Origin: Lachnospiraceae bacterium UBA7076
Lineage (GTDB): Bacteria > Bacillota > Clostridia > Lachnospirales > Lachnospiraceae
Reading direction: 5' to 3'
DNA: 64,000 nt
NCBI GenBank assembly: GCA_002493625.1
Contig: DKZK01000013.1
Span: 43,573 to 107,572 of the forward strand
Below are positions 35,051-42,695 of this stretch, piece after piece. The translations under genes were made by a program, and so were the position numbers. Numbering within the stretch: position 1 is the first letter of the stretch; each line of letters starts with the position of its first letter. A model generated the notes under the pieces. That model did not search any database. It saw only the letters and a list, made by a program, of their open reading frames with translations, and had not been told where the DNA came from.

Positions 35051-36847
35051 ATGATAAAAATACGCGACCTTATATTTGAATATTTTGACAGGGATGATGC
35101 CGGACATCTGACAGAGATGATAAATGCCATACGGGGCATTAATTTTGATGCAGAAAAAGGCGATTTTATTGCCATTGCAGGGAAAAACGGTTCCGGTAAG
35201 AGTACATTTGCCAGGATATTAAACCGTCTTGTTGTTCCACTTGAGGGTACTGTGTTAATATCGGGACTTGATGCAATGAATGAGGATAATGTAATTGAAA
35301 TACGAAAAAAGGTTGGTATGGTATTTCAAAATCCGGATGATCAGCTTATTGGAAGCATTGTTGCCGAGGATATCGCATTTGGAGCAGAAAATATCGGAGT
35401 ATCGCCGATAAAGCTTTGGGATCAGGTTATATCCGCAGTTGAAATGGCAGGACTTGTTGTATACGATGAAAATAACAAGCCAAACAGCAAAAAGGCAGCA
35501 GCGGATATGAAAAAAATGCTTTATAAAAGAATAAATGATTTGTCGGGGGGGGAAAAACAGAAGGTCGCGCTTGCAGGTGTTCTTGCAATGAAGCCGAAAT
35601 GCATTGTTTTGGATGAGGCGACCAGTATGCTTGACCCTCATTCAAGAAAAGAGATACTTGATACAATAAAGCAATTAAATAAGAAGCTGGGTATCACGGT
35701 TATTATGATAACCCATCTTATGGAGGAGCTTTCCTATGCGGATATGGTTTATATCATGCATAATGGCAGGGTTGCCATGAAGGGAAGGCCAAAGGATATT
35801 TATGCAAGGGAGAAGGAGCTTCTTGCCCTTGGGCTTGATATTCCTGCGTGTGCCAAGCTTGGAAAAATGCTGTTTGAGGAGGGAATTACCGCTGCATCGG
35901 ATCTGTATGAGATAAATGATATGGCGCAGTCTATAAAATCAAGATTTCCTAACCGATTTTTTTTGAATACCAAAATGCCGGAGGAAAGGAAGTCACATAA
36001 AGAGATAAATCCCATGCAGGCTGTGCTTGCAGATAAAATAAGCTTTTCCTATGGTGATAAAAAAATATTTGAAGATGTTTCATTTTCCGTTTCAAAGGGA
36101 GAGTATGTTGCTATAATTGGAAAAACCGGTGTTGGAAAAACAACGCTGTTGCAGCATATTCCGGGGTTGCTTAAGCCCCGGAAGGGACAAATATATGTTG
36201 ATGGTGTGGATTTGTGGGATAAGTATACGGATGTGAGGAAGATAAGGTGCAAGGTAGGGTATGTGTTTCAGTACCCGGAACAGCAGCTTTTTGCAAAAAA
36301 TGTTTACGAGGACGTTGTGTTTGGTCCAAGAAATATAGGGATATCTGAGGTGGAGGCAGAAAAAAGAGCCTATGAATCCATCCGGCTTGTAGGGCTTCCT
36401 GATGATGTGTATGATCTTCCTCTCGATAAGCTTTCGGGAGGACAACGCCGCAGGGTTGCCCTTGCAGGAATTTTGGCGATGGAGCCGGAATATCTTATTC
36501 TTGACGAACCTGTTGCCGGTCTTGACCCGGAAGGCAGAAGGCAGTTGCTTGAGATAATAAATGCCATAAACAAGGAGGCTGGTATTACAATAATAGCCGT
36601 AAGCCATGATGTGGAGAGCATAGCGGAGTATGCGGACAGGGTCATTGTACTGGAGGATAAATCTGCTGAGGAATTTAATGATGTAAGTGAGTCTTTTTAC
36701 CATATGTATATGAAATATGGAGATTTGGAATATCTGCCTGTGGGAATGCAGCTGCTTGTAGTCCTGCGGAGCATGGGACTTGAGACTGACTGTTTTGAGA
36801 CGGATGCGAAAGGGGCGGTAAAAGCCATCAGGGCCGCATTAAAGTAA
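35051..36847 (+). CDS. fused energy-coupling factor ATPase EcfA1-EcfA2
   Basis: One 598-residue chain carries two complete ABC ATPase domains that are normally separate genes. Domain 1 (about 1-270): Walker A GKNGSGKST, Q-loop FQNPDDQ, signature LSGGEKQKV, Walker B CIVLDEATS. Domain 2 (about 325-560): GKTGVGKTT, FQYPEQQLF, LSGGQRRRV, YLILDEPVAGLDP and the SHD switch His. The FQ(N/Y)P-(D/E)(D/Q)Q Q-loop is typical of ECF vitamin/metal importers. A 50-residue linker joins them. Together with EcfT it powers exchangeable S components; none is in this window. ATG 35051 is preferred over TTG 35042; neither has a convincing ribosome site. Confidence 0.92.
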   Translation: MIKIRDLIFEYFDRDDAGHLTEMINAIRGINFDAEKGDFIAIAGKNGSGKSTFARILNRLVVPLEGTVLISGLDAMNEDNVIEIRKKVGMVFQNPDDQLIGSIVAEDIAFGAENIGVSPIKLWDQVISAVEMAGLVVYDENNKPNSKKAAADMKKMLYKRINDLSGGEKQKVALAGVLAMKPKCIVLDEATSMLDPHSRKEILDTIKQLNKKLGITVIMITHLMEELSYADMVYIMHNGRVAMKGRPKDIYAREKELLALGLDIPACAKLGKMLFEEGITAASDLYEINDMAQSIKSRFPNRFFLNTKMPEERKSHKEINPMQAVLADKISFSYGDKKIFEDVSFSVSKGEYVAIIGKTGVGKTTLLQHIPGLLKPRKGQIYVDGVDLWDKYTDVRKIRCKVGYVFQYPEQQLFAKNVYEDVVFGPRNIGISEVEAEKRAYESIRLVGLPDDVYDLPLDKLSGGQRRRVALAGILAMEPEYLILDEPVAGLDPEGRRQLLEIINAINKEAGITIIAVSHDVESIAEYADRVIVLEDKSAEEFNDVSESFYHMYMKYGDLEYLPVGMQLLVVLRSMGLETDCFETDAKGAVKAIRAALK

Positions 36848-36874
36848 TGGTTTTTATGGGAGGGTAGCATTGCA

Positions 36875-37654
36875 ATGTTAAAAAATATTACATTGGGTCA
36901 GTATTATAGCGCTGATTCATGTATTCACAGCCTCGATCCGAGGGTTAAAATCAGATTTGCTATTGTATATATTATAATGCTGCTTATAGACAGAAATTTG
37001 TATTTATTCGGAATGCTGACAGCCATATTTTTAATTTCGGTATTACTAAGCAGGGTAAGTTTCAGGACCATATTAAAGGGAACAAGAGGCATATTTATTT
37101 TTATTTTGCTCTGCTCTGCCATAAATATATTTACCACATCGGGACAGGTATTATATCATATCGGCGGACTGTCGGTAACGCTTGAAGGAGTTATAAAATT
37201 TGGTTTTGTATTTTGGAGGATGATGCTCATTATATTTATGTCGTCAATGCTCATGTACACTACAACTCCGTCGCAGCTTACGGACGGACTGGAAAAATGC
37301 TTTCATTTAAGCGGAAATGTTGCAATGGGAATAACCATTGCCCTTCGATTTGTTTCCATCTTGTCGGGAGAACTTGACAGGATATTAAAGGCGCAGTATG
37401 CGAGAGGGGTGGATTTCAAAAGCGGAGGTCCAAAGGCAAGAATAAAAAAAATGGGAAATGTTATTGTTCCACTTTTTCAAAATGCCATTGACAGGGCAGG
37501 AAATTTAGGTGATGCAATGGATGCAAGGTGCTATAGGGGTGGTAAGGAACGAACAAAGATTAAGCCCCTTATTTATGAAATAAGCGACGTTATAGGATAT
37601 ATAGTATTGCTTGCTGTAACAGCGGCTTCCATATGGCTGGCGGTAAAGTTTTGA
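36875..37654 (+). CDS. ecfT: ECF transporter transmembrane component EcfT
   Basis: 259 residues with about five membrane spans (clusters at 25-60, 65-90, 110-130 and 235-255). The two coupling-helix motifs that insert into the ATPases are present: QYARGVDF near 174 and MDARCYRGG near 217, where Cys replaces Gly in the second A-R-G, as in many clostridial EcfT. Starts 27 bases after the fused ATPase, so a shared operon is clear. Confidence 0.94.
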   Translation: MLKNITLGQYYSADSCIHSLDPRVKIRFAIVYIIMLLIDRNLYLFGMLTAIFLISVLLSRVSFRTILKGTRGIFIFILLCSAINIFTTSGQVLYHIGGLSVTLEGVIKFGFVFWRMMLIIFMSSMLMYTTTPSQLTDGLEKCFHLSGNVAMGITIALRFVSILSGELDRILKAQYARGVDFKSGGPKARIKKMGNVIVPLFQNAIDRAGNLGDAMDARCYRGGKERTKIKPLIYEISDVIGYIVLLAVTAASIWLAVKF

Positions 37655-37671
37655 TTGCCGGTGCCTTTGTG

Positions 37672-37708
37672 TCCAAAGGAATATACCTGCTGTGCAGGTA
37701 CCTTAGGA
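37672..37708 (+). repeat. CCTTAGGA palindromic element before truA
   Basis: TCCAAAGG and CCTTAGGA (one mismatch) frame a perfect TACCTG/CAGGTA inner stem. A degenerate second end, CCTCAGGA, lies 19 bases further on. Same end sequence as the elements at 25534 and 34307. Confidence 0.6.
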
Positions 37709-37775
37709 TATATAAGATACCTCAGGATACCAGAGAGGTAAAAGTGTATTTTTGTTATTATAAAGAGGAAAAAGA

Positions 37776-38510
37776 ATGAGAGTGAAGCTTATTGTTGCCT
37801 ATGACGGTACGAATTACTGCGGGTGGCAGATACAGGACAACGGGATAACGATTGAGGAGGTATTAAACAGGGAGCTTTCAAGGCTCCTTGGGGAGGAAAT
37901 CGCGGTAATCGGCGCAAGCCGCACGGATTCAGGGGTGCACGCCCTTGGAAATGTAGCCGTTTTCGATACAAATACAAGAATACCTGCGGAAAAGATTTCT
38001 TTTGCGCTTAATCAGAGACTGCCCGATGATATAAGGATACAGGAATCCTGTCAGGTGGCGGAGGATTTTCACCCCAGATTTTGTGATACGATAAAAACCT
38101 ATGAATATAAAATCTGGAATGCAAGATTTCCCAATCCGGTTGTCAGGCTTTATTCCAAGTTTGTTTACTATAAAATTGATATTGAAAAAATGCAACAGGC
38201 GGCAGATTACCTTATCGGAGAGCATGATTTCAAGTCCTTTTGCTCTGCGAGAACGCAGGTGGAGACGACGGTGCGGCACGTTACGGACATAAGCTTCCGG
38301 CATGAGGGAAGTATGATAATCATGCAGATTAAGGGCTATGGATTTTTGTATAATATGGTGAGAATTATCATGGGTACGCTTTTGAAATGCGGAATGGGTA
38401 TGTATGAGCCGGAGCGCGTTAAGGAAATTCTTGAGGCGCGCGACAGGGGATGCGCAGGACCAAAGGTGGAGGCGTGCGGACTTACCCTTGTGGGAATTGA
38501 ATACCTATAA
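37776..38510 (+). CDS. truA: tRNA pseudouridine synthase A
   Basis: Makes pseudouridine at positions 38-40 in tRNA anticodon arms. 244 residues; the catalytic Asp is D51 in ASRTDSGVHA. YDGTNYCGWQ at the N-terminus and GYGFLYNMVRIIMGTL near 197 are family motifs. Its place between ecfT and rplM is the standard Firmicutes order. Confidence 0.97.
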   Translation: MRVKLIVAYDGTNYCGWQIQDNGITIEEVLNRELSRLLGEEIAVIGASRTDSGVHALGNVAVFDTNTRIPAEKISFALNQRLPDDIRIQESCQVAEDFHPRFCDTIKTYEYKIWNARFPNPVVRLYSKFVYYKIDIEKMQQAADYLIGEHDFKSFCSARTQVETTVRHVTDISFRHEGSMIIMQIKGYGFLYNMVRIIMGTLLKCGMGMYEPERVKEILEARDRGCAGPKVEACGLTLVGIEYL

Positions 38511-38627
38511 AAGCAATTTCATTTTAAATTTAGAAACCTCAGATTTGAAAATAGCGTGTTTTGCACATTTTTAAGTTATATTTTAAATTATCATATTAAA
38601 ATTTTTTTATGATTTTTGATAAAAGCG

Positions 38628-38656
38628 TTGACACACTTGGACGAGTGTAATATAAT
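38628..38656 (+). promoter_or_regulatory. consensus sigma-A promoter of rplM-rpsI
   Basis: Perfect TTGACA (38628-38633) and TATAAT (38651-38656) with a 17-base spacer. About 115 bases of AT-rich DNA upstream (38511-38627) hold nothing else I can identify beyond possible UP-element A/T tracts. Confidence 0.9.
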
Positions 38657-38663
38657 GTTTAAC

Positions 38664-38850
38664 TGTGTAAAAGGGAAGCTTTGCGTAGCGCCAAAGCCCC
38701 GGCGGTATGTAGGGCTTATATTTTTTCTGTTTTCATCTGAACTCCATTGATTTTGAAAACGGAGAGATAAATTACTTTGAGGAACATGAAAGGCTGTTTC
38801 GGACATTTCAGCATTTGTACATGTTCAGGATTAGTTTTATTAGTTTAAGG
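38664..38850 (+). promoter_or_regulatory. structured leader of rplM, candidate L13 leader
   Basis: The roughly 195-base untranslated leader contains GCTTTG/CAAAGC (38680-38699) and TCTGTTTTCA/TGAAAACGGAGA (about 38727-38766) hairpins and no reading frame. Firmicutes rplM genes are known to carry an autoregulatory L13 leader; position fits, but I cannot verify the conserved core by eye. Confidence 0.45.
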
Positions 38851-38860
38851 AGGAACCACA

Positions 38861-39295
38861 ATGAAAAGTTTTATGGCAAGCCCATCAAACATTGAAAGAA
38901 AGTGGTATGTAGTTGATGCCACCGGACATACATTAGGTCGTTTATCATCTGAAATAGCAAGTATTTTAAGAGGAAAGAACAAGCCGACATTTACACCTCA
39001 TATTGATACGGGTGATTATGTAGTAGTAGTCAACGCTGATAAGATTAAGGTTACGGGCAAGAAGCTTGATCAGAAGATTTATTATCATCATTCCGATTAC
39101 GTTGGCGGTATGAAGGAGCAGACACTTAAGGAGAAGCTCGCTAAGAAGCCGGAGGATGTTATCTATCTTGCAGTTAAGGGAATGCTTCCAAAGGGACCGC
39201 TTGGCAGACAGATGATTAAGAAGCTTCATGTATACGCAGGACCTGAGCATAAGCAGCAGGCACAGAAGCCTGAGGCTTTAGAGATTAAGTATTAG
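38861..39295 (+). CDS. rplM: 50S ribosomal protein L13
   Basis: 144 residues; one of the first proteins on 23S rRNA. RKWYVVDATGHTLGRLSSEIA and MLPKGPLGRQMIKKLHVYAG are diagnostic. ATG behind AAGGAGG, 12-18 bases before rpsI. Confidence 0.98.
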   Translation: MKSFMASPSNIERKWYVVDATGHTLGRLSSEIASILRGKNKPTFTPHIDTGDYVVVVNADKIKVTGKKLDQKIYYHHSDYVGGMKEQTLKEKLAKKPEDVIYLAVKGMLPKGPLGRQMIKKLHVYAGPEHKQQAQKPEALEIKY

Positions 39296-39312
39296 TAAGG
39301 GAGGAAATGTTC

Positions 39313-39708
39313 GTGGCTAAGAGTACAAGATTTTACGGAACAGGTAGAAGAAAAAGCAGTATCGCGCGGGTATATCTCGTACCGGGTACCGGAAAAATAA
39401 CTATAAATAAAAAGGACATGGATGATTACTTCGGATTGAATACACTTAAGGTAATCGTTCAGCAGCCGTTTGCAGCAACAGGCACTACAGGAAAGTTTGA
39501 CGTGCTTGTAAATGTTCATGGCGGCGGATTTACCGGTCAGGCAGGAGCAATCAGACACGGTATTTCAAGAGCACTTCTTCAGGCAGATGCAGATTACAGA
39601 CCTGCGCTTAAGAAGGCTGGCTTCCTGACAAGAGACCCACGTATGAAGGAAAGAAAGAAATACGGTCTCAAGGCAGCAAGACGTGCGCCACAGTTCTCAA
39701 AGAGATAA
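39313..39708 (+). CDS. rpsI: 30S ribosomal protein S9
   Basis: 131 residues; its C-terminal SKR tail touches P-site tRNA. FYGTGRRKSSIARVYLVPG is the signature. GTG 39313 is preferred over in-frame ATG 39307, which lies only two bases after GGAGG. Confidence 0.98.
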   Translation: MAKSTRFYGTGRRKSSIARVYLVPGTGKITINKKDMDDYFGLNTLKVIVQQPFAATGTTGKFDVLVNVHGGGFTGQAGAIRHGISRALLQADADYRPALKKAGFLTRDPRMKERKKYGLKAARRAPQFSKR

Positions 39709-39733
39709 TTACAAGCAGAATAAGAGATTTTAT

Positions 39734-39776
39734 GAAACCCTTGAAAGTTTGGTATTTTCAAGGGTTTTCTTTTTTT
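39734..39776 (+). terminator. rho-independent terminator after rpsI
   Basis: GAAACCCTTGAAA pairs with TTTTCAAGGGTTTTC and is followed by TTTTTTT. It marks the end of the conserved core and the left edge of the accessory block. Confidence 0.85.
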
Positions 39777-39917
39777 GTGTTGCGGTTTTTCATTGTTTTG
39801 TTAAAATAGTAGTTAAATGAATTTTGTAAATTGTTATGTTATCTTTCAAACAGTTTTGTGTAGTCATAATATTTTGTGGATAGTGTATAAGTAGCATATG
39901 TACTATAAGGAGAGAAA

Positions 39918-40604
39918 ATGAACAAGCATATTTTAATTATCGACGATGATGAAGACCTGTCCCTTATCATAAGCGAAATGCTGGAAAACTACGGTTACAG
40001 GGTAAGCCGCGCGGAGAATGCCGACAGGGCTTTTGAAATGCTGTCAAAAAACAAGTACCATCTTGTACTGTTAGATATAAATCTTCCCCGGATGACGGGG
40101 TTCGAAATTTGTAAGGAGCTGAGAAAGGCATCAGGCGTTCCCATAATATTTGCCAGCGCCAGAACCAGCGAGACCGACAGGATAACAGGGTTTGATATAG
40201 GCGGCGACGATTATCTTCCCAAGCCCTATTCCATGAAGGAGCTTTTGGCGAGAGTAAACGCTCTTATCCGCCGCGCATATGGTTTTTCCGAGGAGGAACA
40301 GGTCGTGAGCTTTGGCGATGTGAATGTAAATATTACCTCACGGACGGTTACAAAAAACGGGCAGGCGGTTTCACTGTCCCTGCGCGAATTTGATTTGCTC
40401 AGCTTTTTATGCCGGCATAAAAACACCGCCATTGAGAAGGACAGACTGTTAAGCGAAGTATGGGGCGCATTCTCAACAGTTGAGCTCTCCACCCTTACGG
40501 TGCATATCCGCTGGCTGCGGGAAAAGCTGGAGGACGACCCCGCAAAGCCTGAATTTATTAAAACTGTTTTTAAGGTGGGATATATGCTGGAGGTGAGAGA
40601 ATGA
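39918..40604 (+). CDS. OmpR/PhoB-family response regulator
   Basis: 228 residues. Receiver domain 1-115 with acidic pocket DDDED 9-13, phospho-acceptor D53 and K102; winged-helix DNA-binding domain about 130-225 (SLREFDLLSFLCRHKNTAIEKDRLL and TLTVHIRWLREKLE). It overlaps the sensor kinase gene by four bases, so the two are a pair. Tandem TTCTTAA boxes upstream of the following ABC genes are a likely binding site. Confidence 0.95.
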   Translation: MNKHILIIDDDEDLSLIISEMLENYGYRVSRAENADRAFEMLSKNKYHLVLLDINLPRMTGFEICKELRKASGVPIIFASARTSETDRITGFDIGGDDYLPKPYSMKELLARVNALIRRAYGFSEEEQVVSFGDVNVNITSRTVTKNGQAVSLSLREFDLLSFLCRHKNTAIEKDRLLSEVWGAFSTVELSTLTVHIRWLREKLEDDPAKPEFIKTVFKVGYMLEVRE

Positions 40605-41770
40605 AAGGTCGGCTTATTTTTATCACAATATTTTTTTCTATTGCCATAATTTTAATTTCAGGATGGTTTTATTTTTCGAGAAGGTCTGTTGGTCTTACCG
40701 ATGAAAGGTCGGAATATATCGTTGCGTTAAATGAAATAAGTAAGCTGAACGAAAACGGGAATTACCCTTTGGCGAACGAAAAAATAATCCGTTTGCAGGA
40801 AAATATGTCCAAAGCAGAGGAGCAAAAAAGTGAAGCTTCCGCTATTCCAATCATATGCGGAGTAAGCATTTTGTTTTTTATTGCTGCTTTCGGATATATT
40901 TATTTTGCGGTGTTGCTGCCCTTTGATAAAATGAAAAGCTTTGCGGCGACAATTTCAGCGGGAGATTTTGACGTGCCGCTGAAATTTGAGCGTTCCAACT
41001 ATTTCGGTGAATTTACATGGGCGTTTGACAGCATGCGAAACGAGATTAAAAAGTCGCGTGCCAGCGAAAAGGAGGCTGTTGAAAATAATAAGACCGTTAT
41101 TGCCACACTTTCCCATGACATTAAAACTCCAATCGCATCTATCCGGGCGTATGCCGAGGGACTTTCCGCAAATATGGACAGCTCATACGAAAAGCGGGAG
41201 CGTTATCTGAGCATTATCATGAAAAAATGTGACGAGGTTTCAAGGCTTACGGACGATTTATTCTTACATTCCATATCCAATCTGGACAAGCTGAAGATTG
41301 TTCCCGAACGAATAGAGCTTTGCGCATTTATCGAAAATGCAATAACGGAGATTGCCGCTCAGCGGGAGGATATTATTTTCCAAAAACCAAGCTTTCAGGT
41401 ATTTGTAAATGCCGATAAAAACAGGCTGATTCAGGTTTGCGAAAATGTTATCAACAATGCGAGAAAATACGCAAAAACAAATATAGAAGTGTTTTTTACC
41501 CGTGAAAATGAAAATATCGTTTTACATTTCCGGGACAGGGGCAGCGGAATCCCCGATGAAAATATGCCCTTTATCTTTGACAAGTTTTATCGGGGAAGCA
41601 ATTGCGGAAGTGAACAGGGTTCCGGTCTGGGATTGTATATTGTGAAATACATTGCCGAAAAAATGGGAGGAAGCGTCTCTTTGAAAAATCATGCGTACGG
41701 GCTTGAAGTGAAAATAACGCTGCCCATTATTAAATTTTTTAATCCGGAGAAACAAACGAAAAATTTTTAA
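40601..41770 (+). CDS. membrane sensor histidine kinase
   Basis: 389 residues. Two spans (about 4-24 and 83-107) flank a 58-residue outer sensor segment; a HAMP-like region follows, then HisKA with H172 in LSHDIKTPIA, and an ATPase domain with N box NVINNARKYAK, G1 DRGSGIP and G2 GSGLGL. The outer loop is longer than in the intramembrane BceS type. It probably senses an envelope stress or antimicrobial and controls the adjacent exporter. It reads Leu CTG and Glu GAA more freely than the neighbouring core genes. Confidence 0.93.
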   Translation: MKGRLIFITIFFSIAIILISGWFYFSRRSVGLTDERSEYIVALNEISKLNENGNYPLANEKIIRLQENMSKAEEQKSEASAIPIICGVSILFFIAAFGYIYFAVLLPFDKMKSFAATISAGDFDVPLKFERSNYFGEFTWAFDSMRNEIKKSRASEKEAVENNKTVIATLSHDIKTPIASIRAYAEGLSANMDSSYEKRERYLSIIMKKCDEVSRLTDDLFLHSISNLDKLKIVPERIELCAFIENAITEIAAQREDIIFQKPSFQVFVNADKNRLIQVCENVINNARKYAKTNIEVFFTRENENIVLHFRDRGSGIPDENMPFIFDKFYRGSNCGSEQGSGLGLYIVKYIAEKMGGSVSLKNHAYGLEVKITLPIIKFFNPEKQTKNF

Positions 41771-41778
41771 TTGACAGT

Positions 41779-41814
41779 TTCTTAAGGACTTCTTAACATC
41801 TTTTGGGATAAAAT
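41779..41814 (+). promoter_or_regulatory. direct-repeat regulator box and promoter of the ABC exporter
   Basis: TTCTTAA occurs at 41779-41785 and 41790-41796, an 11-base period typical of OmpR/PhoB-family dimer sites. It overlaps the place where a -35 box would be, 12 bases before TAAAAT (41809-41814). No consensus -35 is present at the right distance, as expected for an activator-dependent promoter. Confidence 0.58.
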
Positions 41815-41923
41815 AGGGTTATAAAATGTCAGCTCACGGAGTTTTCGATTTACAATGTAATTTGGAACATATGCCAAGGGCAGATATGAATGGCTGACGT
41901 TCAAAAGAAAGGGCGGAATTAAT

Positions 41924-42685
41924 ATGAAAAACGCTGTTTTATCGGCAAAAGAATTGTGCAAGAGCTTTGCGCACAACGGTGGGCAGGTTCACATTTTGCA
42001 GCATGTTGACTTTGATTTGTACGAGGGTGATTTCACCGTGATAATGGGAGCCAGCGGTTCCGGAAAATCCACGCTGCTGTATGCTTTAAGCGGTATGGAT
42101 AGGGCCACCGCAGGGGAGGTTCTCTACAATGGCAGGGATATTGTCAGACTGAGGGAACGTGAGCTTGCGAAGCTGCGCTATACGGATTTCGGGTTTATAT
42201 TTCAGCAAATGCACCTTGTAGGCAATCTGACGCTGTTTGAAAATGTTGCCGTGCCGGGATATTTAAATAAAAACCGCTCTGCTTCCGATGTAAAAAAACG
42301 TGCTGACAAGCTGCTGGAGCAGATGTCGGTTTCCCACGTAAAGGACCATCTGCCGTCCCAGGTATCGGGCGGTGAGCAGCAACGCTGTGCCGTTGCCAGG
42401 GCGGTCATAAACTCACCGAAAATTCTCTTTGCCGATGAGCCGACGGGCGCGCTTAATCGCAAAAACACCACTGATGTTTTAAACCTCCTTACTGAGCTGA
42501 ACATGGAGGGGCAGAGCGTTTTAATGGTAACTCACGATATGAGGGCAGCTTTGCGGGCAAACAGAATTTTATACATTTCTGACGGAAAGATTATCGGCGG
42601 ACTTGATTTGCCGCCATATAATTCTGAGGACGAAAAATCAAGAGAAACGCAGGTAAACGCTTGGCTTACCTCGCTGGAATGGTGA
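41924..42685 (+). CDS. ABC transporter ATP-binding protein (MacB/FtsE/BceA type)
   Basis: 253 residues: Walker A GASGSGKST (about 44-52), Q-loop FIFQQMHL, signature VSGGEQQRC, Walker B ILFADEPTGALN and the switch His in VTHD. ADEPTGALN is characteristic of the LolD/MacB/BceA group that works mechanically on the membrane rather than as a simple importer. Pairs with the FtsX-type permease that starts 10 bases later. Confidence 0.94.
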   Translation: MKNAVLSAKELCKSFAHNGGQVHILQHVDFDLYEGDFTVIMGASGSGKSTLLYALSGMDRATAGEVLYNGRDIVRLRERELAKLRYTDFGFIFQQMHLVGNLTLFENVAVPGYLNKNRSASDVKKRADKLLEQMSVSHVKDHLPSQVSGGEQQRCAVARAVINSPKILFADEPTGALNRKNTTDVLNLLTELNMEGQSVLMVTHDMRAALRANRILYISDGKIIGGLDLPPYNSEDEKSRETQVNAWLTSLEW

Positions 42686-42695
42686 GGTGCGCGGT

